Part shown: in pieces, positions 55,033 to 64,000 of the stretch | Position numbering within the stretch: position 1 is the first letter of the stretch | Layout of the letters: the number at the start of each line of letters is the position of its first letter | Source: Dastarcus helophoroides | Lineage: Eukaryota > Arthropoda > Insecta > Coleoptera > Bothrideridae | NCBI GenBank assembly: GCA_028583605.1 | Contig: CM053337.1 | Location: 14,210,769 to 14,274,768 of the forward strand | Length of the DNA: 64,000 nt | Direction of reading: 5' to 3' | Notes under the pieces: model-generated | What the model was told of the DNA's origin: nothing | The model's input: only the letters and a program-made list of their open reading frames with translations | Databases searched by the model: none | Position numbers and translations under genes: made by a program

Positions 55033-58000
55033 AATTACCGAATCTAAAACACTGCGACTGGACGTTGGGTTTCCAATTCCACCGGTAACATAATATTTTG
55101 CCGCCCTCCGCCCTAAATAGATAAACATGTAACCAGTCACATAAAGATGCAAATAATTCAACGATATCAGTTTCTGATGTGTGATCAATTTTCGGTTGCA
55201 ACAGTCTATCTGCTACAACATAATATTGTAATTATTTTGTGCTTCCGGTGAGCTGATTCTAAAATATAGAGGTCGATTAATAATTATAAATTTGAACGAC
55301 CCTGACGGTTTAATAAACGATTGATGTGAACGTGTTTTACTGTATTTTTTTAAGATTCTAAGAAAAATAAAATTTTACGATATTGCTTTCGTTGGGGAAT
55401 GCCAAACAGAGACGTATTAGACGTTTGTCGAGAGCGCCATTAGAAACGTTTTATGGATTTCTCTGGTTAAATTACGTTTATTTGTAACGATTCCTTTGCT
55501 TTTGTTTCTAACCAATGTTAAATTAAAAATGTTTAACGAAGGTGGCCACAATCCTGATAAAGAGCGAGGTAATAAAATGTTCCATTGACTGAAAATAAAC
55601 AATCCACTATTTTCGATTAAAGCAAAGGTTGTGCATAAACATATTTTTGTAATAACTGAAGGACAAATGCAGATGCGTTTAATTCTGAACAAATTTACTT
55701 TAAAACAGCGTCCCCGAAACCATTTTCTGTAAAAAAAAATATTGACGGTTTTTCCTTTAATTTAGAATCTTAAATATAAAGTCAAAAAATTCGAAAAAAA
55801 TCTTAAAAACTATCAAAATTTTGAGATTGTTTGTTCAAGAGAAAGTGACAATTTAAAAAAATGGTTTAGTATAATTCTTTTTTTCTCAAAACTTAAACAA
55901 TCTACAAAATTAAAATTTCAATAAAAGATTCTCTGGGAAACGTTCGAATATTTATCAAAACTTAATTCGCGCAATTTCGATCTTTTTTTTCGAAATTTCG
56001 GTCGTTTTATTGAAATTGTTGTCTCGAATTTTCAAACTAATTCGTTTTGTCTCTGGAAAGTTCAATTACTTTTCTCGAAATTCGTCTTTTTCTCGAAATT
56101 TCAATCATCTCGAAGTTTCGAACTTTTTTCAAAATTCGATTTCTGGAAATTTCGATATTTTTTTTGAAATTTGTTTTCCCTCGATATTTTTCTCAAAAGT
56201 CATATTTTTTTTTTAATTTTGAATACTAAGAAATTCGATCTTTTATTTTCTGACAAATGCAACTTTTTCCTTGAAATTGGTCTTTTTCGAAAAATTTCAA
56301 TTTTTACAAAATTCGTCCTTTCCCTAAACGACTTTCCTCAAAATTTGACCTTCTGCGCGAAATTTCTATTTTTGTTCTCCAAATTTCGTCTTTTTCTCGA
56401 AATTTGTCTTTTTCCAGAAATTTCTACCATTTTCTTCAAAATTCGTCCTCTTTAGAAATGTCGACACTATTTTTTGGAAAAACTTTGAATTTTTATTAAA
56501 TTTATATTTTTTCTCGAAATTTAGATCTTTTTTTTCGAAATTCGTCTTTTTCTTGAAATTTCGATCATTGACCTTTTTTTAAAATTCGTTTTGTTTGTAA
56601 AAATGTTATTTTCCTCGAAATTCATCTTTTCTCGAAATTTGTCTTTCTCGAAATTATATCAATTTTATTCAAAATTCGTCCTCTTTAGAAATTTCAACAA
56701 AAGACTCTTTAGAAAATGTTTCAATTTCATTAAATTTCGACTTCTCCGCGAAATTTCGATCTTTTTCTCGAAGTTCTTTATTTCGAAATTTCGAACTTTT
56801 TTCAAAATTCGTTTCGCTTCTGAAAATTTTGATATTTTTTCTTGAAATTCGTCTTTTCCTCGATATTTTTCTCACAATCAGCATTTTTTTTTTTGAAATT
56901 TTAACTTTGATCACGAAATTCTATTCTTTATCTTCCTGAATATCTCAACTTTTTTCTCGAAATTTTTGGAAATTCGTCTTCGAAATATTTCGATTTTTTT
57001 CAACATTTTTTCCTAAACGAGTTTTCTCAAATTGCACGAAATTTCTATTTTTTGGTTCTCGAAATTTCGTCTTTTTCTTGAAGCTGATCTTTTTTCTCGA
57101 AATTTCGACCATTTTCTTCAAAATTCGTCCTCTTTAGAAACTTCGACGCTCTTTTTGGAAAATTTTTGGATTTTTATTAATTTCGATTTTTTCCTCGAAA
57201 TTTCGGTCTCTTTTTCGAAATTTGCCTTTTTCTCGAAATTTCGATAATCTCAAAGTTTCGAACTTTTTTCAAAATTCGTTTTGTTTCTGAAATATAATGA
57301 TATTTTCTCTAGAAATTCGTCTTTTTCTCGATATTTTTCTCAAATTCGTCTGTTTTCTTTAGTTTTGACTTTGCCACGAAATTCGATCCTTTATCTTCCT
57401 GAAAATCTCAACTTTTTGTTCGACATTTTTTGAAGTTCATTTTTATCGAAAATTTTCGATTTTTTTTAAAATTTGTCGTTTTCCTAAACGACTTTTCTCA
57501 AAATTTGACTTTCTGCACGAAATTTCTAATTTTTTGTTCTCGAAATTTCGTCTTTTTCTCGAAAATGGTCTTTTTCTCTCGAAATTGGTCTCTTTTTCTC
57601 GAAATTCGTGTTTTTCTCGAAATTTCTACCATTTTATTCGAAATTCGTCCTCTTTAGAAACTTCGACGCTCTTTTTGGAAAATGTTTGGATTTTTATTGA
57701 TTTCAATTTTTTCCTCGAAATTTTGATCTCTTTTTCGAAATTTGCCTTTTTCTCGAAATTTCGATAATCTCGACGTTTCGAACTTTTTTCAAAATTAGTT
57801 TTGTTTCTGAAAAGTTTGATATTTTTTCTCGAAATTCGTCTTTTTCTTGATATTTTTCTCAAATCCGTTTTTTTTTTAATTTTGAGTTTACCACGACATT
57901 CGATCCTTTATCTTCCTGAAAATCTCAACTTTTTGCTCGAAATGTTTTAAAGTTCGTCTTTTTCGAAAAATTTCGATTTTTTTTTAAATTCGACGTTTTC

Positions 58001-60344
58001 CTTAACGACTTTTCTCAAAATTTGACTTTCTGCGCGAAATTTCTATTTTTTTGTTCCCGAAATTTCGTCTTTTCTCGAAATTCGTCTTTTTCCTCGAAAT
58101 TCGTCTTTTTTCTTGAAATTTTTTTCTTGAAATTATCTCGAAATTCGTCTTTTTTCTTGAAGTTTTCTCGAAATTCGCCTTTTTTCTCGATTATTTCGAT
58201 TATTTTTTTCAAAGTTCATCTTTTTTAGAAATCTCGACAAAAAAATCTTTTTAGGAAATTCGAATTTATATTAAATTTCGATTTTTTATTCGAAATTTCG
58301 TTCTTTTTCTCGAAATTTTAATCGTCTCGAAATTTCGAACATTTTTTGAAGATAATTCATTTTGTTTCTGAAAATTTGAATTTTTTTTAATTGAAATTCT
58401 TTTTTTTGTCGAAATTTTTTTCAAAATTGGTCCTTAAAAATTGACAAAAAGATCATTTTGAGAAATGTTCGATTTTTTTCGACTCTTTTCTTGAAATTTC
58501 GATCTTTTACACGAAGTTTAGATCTTTTATTCGAAATTTTGATTTTTTCTCGTAATTTCTATCTTCTCAAAGTGTCGAACTTATTTCAAAATTCGTTTTG
58601 TTTCCGGAAACTTCGATTTTTTCTTGAAATTCGTCTTTTTCTCGATATTTTTTCAAACGTCTTTTTTTGAAATTTTGATGTTACTACAACATTCAATCCT
58701 TTATGTTCCTGAAAATCTCAACTTTTTCTTCGAAATTTTTTTGAACTCGTCTTTTTCTAAACGATTTTTCTCAAAATTTGGCTTTATCAGCAAAATTTCT
58801 ATATTTTTGATCTCAAAATTTCGTCTACTCGAAATTCGTCTCTTTTTCTCGAAATTCGTCTCTTTTTCTCGAAATTCGTCTCTTTTTCTCGAAATTCGTC
58901 TTTTGTCTCGAAATTCGTATTTTTTCTTGACATATTTTTCTCGAAACTCATCTTTTTTCTCGGAATTCGTTTATTTTTTAGGAATTTCGACTCTTTTTTT
59001 CAAAATTCGTCTTTTTTAGAAATGTCGACAAAAAAAGGTTTTTAGGAAATTCGAATTTATATTAAATTTTGATTTTTTATTCGAAAGATCGTTAATTTTC
59101 TCAAACATTTTTTTGAAAATAATTCATTTTGTTTCTGGAAATTTGGATTTTGTTTAATTGAAATTCGTTTTTTTGTCGATTTTTTTTTAAATTGGTCCTT
59201 AAAAATTGACAAAAAGATCATTTTGAGAAATGTTCGATTTTTTTCGACTCCTTTTTTGAAATTTTGATTTTTTCTCGTAATTTCTATCTTCTCAAAGTTT
59301 CGAACTTATTTCAAAATTCGTTTTGTTTCCGGAAATTTCGAACCTATTTCAAAATTCGTTTTGTTTCCGGAAATTTCGATATTTTTTCGAAATTCGCCCT
59401 TTTCTCGATATTTATTTCATACGTCGTATTTTTTTTGAAATCTACTATTTCTACTACAAAATTCGGTTCTTTATGTTTCTGAAAATCTTAACTTTTTCTT
59501 TGAAATGTTTTTAAATTCGTCTTTTCCTAAACGACTGTTCTTAAAATTTGACTTTCTCAGCAAAATTTCTATTTTTTTGTTCTCAAAATTTCGTCTTCTC
59601 GAAATTCGCCTTTTTTTCTCGAAATTCGCCTTTCTTCTCGAAATTTGACTTTTGTCTCGAAATTTGTCGTTTTGGAAATTTCGACAAAAAAATCTTTTTA
59701 GGAAATATTGAAATTTGTGTTAAATATCGACTTTTTGTCCGAAATTTCGTCTCGAAGTTTCAATCGTCTTGAAATCTCAAACGTTTTTTCAAAATAATTT
59801 ATTTTTTTTCTGAAAATGTCGATTTTTCTGCTCGAAATTGGTCTCTTCGAAATTTTAACTTACCTCAAAATTCGATCTTTTATGTTTCTGAAAATCTCAA
59901 TTTTTTCCTCGTAATTCTTTGAAATTAGGTCTTTTTGGAATTTTTTTTTAATTGGTCTTCATTCTAAACAACTAAAAATTTGACTTTCGGCGCCAAATTT
60001 CTATTTTTTTTTTGTTCCTGAACGTGCTTTCAAAATTCGTCTGTTTTTCTCGAAATTGGTCTTTTTCTTGGAATTTCGACTGTTTTTTTAAAGTTGCTCT
60101 ATATTTAGTAATCTCAACAAAAAAAGCTTTCAAGGAAATGTTCGAATTTATGTTAAAATCCGATTTTTATTCGAAATTTCGATTTTTCTCGAAATTGGAT
60201 CGTCTCGAAATTTCGAACTTTTTTTCAAAATAATTCGTTTTGTTTCTGGAAATTTCGATTTTATTAAAATTCGTCTTTTTTTTTGGAATTTCGACTATTT
60301 TATTAAAATTGGTCTTTAAAAATTTCGACTAAAGTCTTTTTTTG

Positions 60345-60475
60345 GTGGAACAGACTGGTCCTTGGTTTTCAAAAATTGAAATACAAATCTTGTCCCTTGA
60401 AACCATGAAAGATTAAAAAACACAACAAAGCTTGCTCTAACGCGTTTCGACAGCCAAGCTATCATCTTTAGTGAG
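60345..60475 (-). mobile_element. Penelope-like 3' tail with hammerhead-like motif (candidate)
   Basis: Unlike its flanks. On the - strand CTAAAGA, then stem GATAGC-TTG-GCTGTC, then GAAACGCG, fits a hammerhead core except CUGA to CUAA. Such motifs are known in Penelope-like element termini. Confidence 0.4.
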
Positions 60476-61959
60476 TTACTGGGTCTTTTTCTCGAAAGTT
60501 CGATATTTTACTCAAAGGTGGTCTTTTTTTGGAAATTTTCACTTTATGTCAAAATTCAAATCTTTATGTTTCCGAAAATCTCAACTTTTTCTTCGAAATT
60601 CGTCTTTTTCGAAATTATTCCTATTCATTTTTCAAAATTCGTCTTTTTCAAAAATATTCCGATTAATTTTTCAAAATTCGTCTTTTTCAAAAATATTTCG
60701 ATTCATTTTTCAAAATTCGTCTATTTTGAAAATATTCCGATTCATTTTTCAACAGTCGTCTTTTTCTTAAACGAATTAACTCAAAATTTGACTTTCTAAG
60801 CAAAATTTAAATTTTTTGTTTCCGAAATGTCCTCTTTTTCAAGAAATTCGTCTTTTTTTCTCGAAATTCGTATTTTTCTCGGAGTTTCGACTACTTTTTC
60901 AAAATTGATATATAAGAATTTTAACAAAACTTCTTTTTGGGAAATATTCGAATTTTTATTCAATTTCGACTTTCTTCTCCAGAATGCAATCTTTTGCTCG
61001 AAATTTTTGATTCTTTTTTCGAAATTTCTATCCTCTCGGAGTTTCGAAGCCGTCAGATGTCCTCTTTTTCTCGAAATTCGTCTTCGTCGGAGTTTCGACT
61101 ACTTTTTCAAAATTGGTCTTTAAAAATTTCAACAAAAGTTTTTTTGGGAAATATTCGAATTTTTATTCAATTTCGACTTTTTTCTCCAGAATGCAATCTT
61201 TTGCTCAAAATTTTGATTTTTATTTTTCGAAATTTTTATCGTCTCGGAATTTCGAAGCCATCAAATGTCCTCTTTTTTCGAAATTCGTTTTTTTTTCTCG
61301 AAATTCGTCTTTTTCTCGGAGTTTCGGCTGCTTTTTCAAAATTGGCCTATAAAAAGTTCAAGAAATTTTTTTTTGAAATATTCCAATTTTTATTCAATTT
61401 CGACTTTCTTCTCCAGAATTCAATCTTTTGCTCGAAATTTTTGATTCTTTTTTCGAAATTTCTATCCTCTCGGAGTTTCGAAGCCGTCAGATGTCCTCTT
61501 TTTCTCAAAATTCGTCTTTTTCTCGGAGTTTGGCTTACTTTTCCAAAATTGGTCTTTAAAATTTTCAACAAAAAAGCCTTTTTGGGAAATGTTCGAATTT
61601 TTACTAAATTTCGACTTTTTTCCAGAATGCGATTTTTTGTTCGAAATTTTGATTTTTTTTCAAAATTTCTATCGTCTCGAAGTTTTGAATTCGTTTTGTT
61701 TCTTTTCGATTTTTTTCTCGAAATTAGTCTCGATTTTTTTCTCAAAAGCAGTCTTTTTTTAGTTTTTACTTTGCCACCAAATTCTATTCTTTGAAATTCG
61801 TCTTTTTCCTAAACAACTTTTCCCAAAATTTCACTTCCTATGCGAAATTTTAATTTTTTTGCAGCCATTCCTTTTTTTTTTTAAATTCGTTCTTTCCTCG
61901 GAATTTCGACTAATTTTCGCAAATTTGGTCATTTTCCAAAATTCGTCTTTATCCAAAAT

Positions 61960-62960
61960 TTCGATTATTTGAAATTCGTCTTTTTCCTAAACAACTTTTC
62001 CAAAATTTCACTTCATGCGCGAAATTTTAATTTTTTTGCGGACATTTCTTCTTTTTTTCGAAATTCGTCTTTCCCTCGGAATTTCAACTAATTTTTGCCA
62101 AATTGGTCTTTTTCCAAAACTCGTCGTTTTCCAAAATTCTTCTTTTTCCAAAATTCGTCTTTTTCCAACATTCGTCTTTTTCCACAATTCGTCTTTACCC
62201 AAAATTTCGATTATTTAAAATTCGTCTTTTTCCTAAACAACTTTTCCCAAAATTTCACTTTATGCGCGAAATTTTAATTTTTTTGCGGACATTTCTTTCT
62301 TTTTTTCGAAATTCGTCTTTCCCTCGCAATTTCGAATAATTTTTGCAAAATTGATCTTTTTCCAAAATTCGTCTTTTTCCAAAATTCTTCTTTTTCCAAA
62401 ATTCGTCTTTTTCCAACATTCGTCTTTTTCCACAATTCGTCTTTATCCAAAATTTCGATTATTTAAAATTCGTCTTTTTCCTAAACAACTTTTCCCAAAA
62501 TTTCACTTTATGCGCGAAATTTTAATTTTTTTGCGGACATTTCTTTCTTTTTTTCGAAATTCGTCTTTCCCTCGCAATTTCGAATAATTTTTGCAAAATT
62601 GATCTTTTTCCAAAATTCGTCTTTTTCCAAAATTCTTCTTTTTCCAAAATTCGTCTTTTTCCAACATTCGTCTTTTTCCACAATTCGTCTTTATCCAAAA
62701 TTTCGATTATTTAAAATTCGTCTTTTTCCTAAACAACTTTTCCCAAAATTTCACTTCATGCGCGAAATTTTAATTTTTTTGCGGACATTTCTTTCTTTTT
62801 TACGAAATTCGTTTTTCCCTCGCAATTTCGAATAATTTTTGCAAAATTGATCTTTTTCCAAAATTCGTCTTTTTCCAAAATTCTTCTTTTATCAAAATTC
62901 GTCTTTTTCCAACATTCGTCTTTTTTTACAATTCGTCTTTATCCATTTAGATTTTTTAAA
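61960..62960. repeat. 248-bp tandem repeat, about four copies
   Basis: Identical open frames starting at 62103, 62351 and 62599 show an exact 248-bp period with few differences, so it is much younger than the surrounding array. Confidence 0.93.
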
Positions 62961-63289
62961 ATTCGTTTTTGTCATAAAAGATTATGCTGAAAAGCTGACT
63001 GTACGAAATTTCGAAAAACAAACGATTTATTTTTAAAAAATCTGACTTTTACACCTAATTTTAAGGAGAAACATTTTGAGTTTTAGGTCGAAATTAACAA
63101 ACGTGAACAACTAACCAAAAATATCGAAATTGATAATATTTTATTGAAAATAAAATTCAAATTGAAGTCGCCATTATAGGAAGACAAAATTTAAAAAAGA
63201 ATTACAAAAATCCCACTAGAAATTTAAGATAAAACTGTTGGTTTCTTCACAAAGTTTTAAATTTAATCTAGGACTTTTGCTAAAGCACT

Positions 63290-63504
63290 GAACTAAACAC
63301 TGTGGCTTGTGATTAAGTCCAAAGAAGGTTTCACCCCTTTACCACATCGGCAATTAAATAAATAATTACGCGATACGTATTTCGCCAGCAGAACTGGCAT
63401 TTTCAAGCGCACTAATCTTAAAAGATTAGCAAAAGATGCATCGACGTCATCTGCATTGAGATTCAAATCGATACTGGCGGTCTTTTGCTTTTTTTTTCCT
63501 ATTT
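63290..63504 (-). mobile_element. Penelope-like element 3' untranslated region
   Basis: Follows the GIY-YIG stop. On the - strand GCCAG-ttct-GCTGGC-GAAATACG (63376-63404) resembles stem II plus GAAA of a hammerhead, with a degenerate CTTGAAAA where CUGANGA is expected. Confidence 0.45.
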
Positions 63505-63840
63505 CTAATTGTTTAACACATCTGGTGCATGCAATTTTGACCTGCCACAAATAGCCTTCAATAAACTGGAGGCCGCCAATGGTCCCTTATCTCCGTTAAG
63601 GGTAACTGGCCTCTGATTAATATAAATTGTTTCGTATGCATCAAGTTCTCTGCTATTTGTGACCGATCTTAACAATTTTAAATTTTCAATGTTAATTTTG
63701 TGTCCTGTATTTATCATATGTAGGGCGACACTTGATTTTTCTTCTCTATTGTATCTGAAATGAGCGATATGTTCTTTAAATCTGGTTTTAATGGATCTCT
63801 TGGTCTGTCCAACATATGATAAACCGGAATTTACGAAATA
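63505..63840 (-). pseudogene. Penelope-like element: C-terminal GIY-YIG endonuclease fragment
   Basis: The - strand frame ending at TAG 63507-63505 reads LSYVGQTKRSIKTRFKEH, HMINTGHKINIENLKLL and RELDAYETIYINQ: the Y-V-G-Q-T, R-x-x-x-H and E motifs of the GIY-YIG nuclease that follows reverse transcriptase in Penelope-like elements. The frame is cut off upstream: the first GIY motif is missing and simple repeat takes over near 63850. Nothing of the reverse transcriptase is in the window. 5'-truncated, dead. Confidence 0.85.
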
Positions 63841-64000
63841 AGCTGTAACAATTGTAATTTCGAATCTAAGCTTAGAACGTAAGATTCTTTAATTTCGGAT
63901 GTTTTTAACCCGAGGAAAGTCCAAATTTCGACTTCTCTGAAATTTTGGAATCAACTTCAACAAATCGACTTCTCTGAAATTTTGGGATCAAAATTTGGAG

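Larger units (their letters stand above)
55900..63000. repeat. 7-kb degenerate TTTTTCTCGAAATTCGTC array
   Basis: Tandem words TCGAAATT(T/C)CG with T-runs. Higher-order units are visible (for example the block around 57040-57290 repeated at about 57530-57780). Phe/Ser/Arg-rich open frames on + and Lys/Arg/Glu-rich ones on - are artefacts. A Penelope-like tail is inserted at about 60345-60475. Confidence 0.9.

Noticed and set aside
56010..61794. Many Phe/Ser/Arg-rich frames up to 285 codons
   Set aside because: Translation of the TTTTTCTCGAAATTCG array; the 285-codon frame has the repeat's composition throughout.

Overview
The window is animal, almost certainly insect, nuclear DNA. It is AT-rich and intron-rich, with consensus GT/AG splice sites and very little coding sequence. 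It is dominated by satellites, minisatellites, microsatellites, solo LTRs, MITEs, a dead mariner and Penelope-like remnants. I cannot fix the insect order; a beetle is a guess. Nearly all long open frames come from repeats. The real coding sequence is about 1 kb of follistatin on the + strand and about 2.2 kb of nicotinic-receptor-like exons on the - strand.

Follistatin (+, coding 5260-35055 or 35177). A signal-peptide exon (5260-5344) is followed by an intron of about 27.3 kb. Four clustered exons at 32694-35055 then encode the N-terminal TB-like domain and three follistatin/Kazal modules, one domain per exon, with all introns in phase 1. A possible sixth exon (35097-35177) would give a second C-terminus. 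The large intron holds a hierarchy of related minisatellites (5.4-11.9 kb), a GAAN simple repeat (14.07-15.01 kb), a 304-bp satellite of 12 full copies (15.8-19.8 kb), a (GA)n-linked array (22.9-25.7 kb), four solo LTRs and several small duplications. Upstream of the signal exon (1-5183) lie a CT-rich array, a possible TATA/5'UTR exon and a mariner pseudogene with both TIRs.

Spacer (35.2-44.1 kb). It has no supported gene. It holds nested 186-bp and ~611-bp arrays, TCGAAATTT-type simple sequence, a CRE-like triple repeat and one decayed Cys-rich open frame.

Nicotinic acetylcholine receptor-like locus (-, 55032 to 44147). Two tandem extracellular-domain cassettes, each of five exons with matching structure, precede a single three-exon transmembrane module. 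The distal cassette B (55032-50642) joins the module in frame and predicts 416 aa. The proximal cassette A (49244-45683) carries a one-base frameshift in its last exon and does not join in frame. Best reading: one divergent, non-alpha Cys-loop subunit gene whose ligand-binding half was duplicated, with the two halves now sharing or competing for one membrane half. Introns here carry PIF/Harbinger-like MITEs, a 421-bp tandem repeat, a solo LTR and a perfect 51-bp inverted repeat.

55.9-63.0 kb is a long degenerate TTTTTCTCGAAATTCG-type repeat ending in a 248-bp tandem repeat. The window ends in the GIY-YIG tail of a Penelope-like element on the - strand. Nothing links the two genes functionally; they are simply neighbours.
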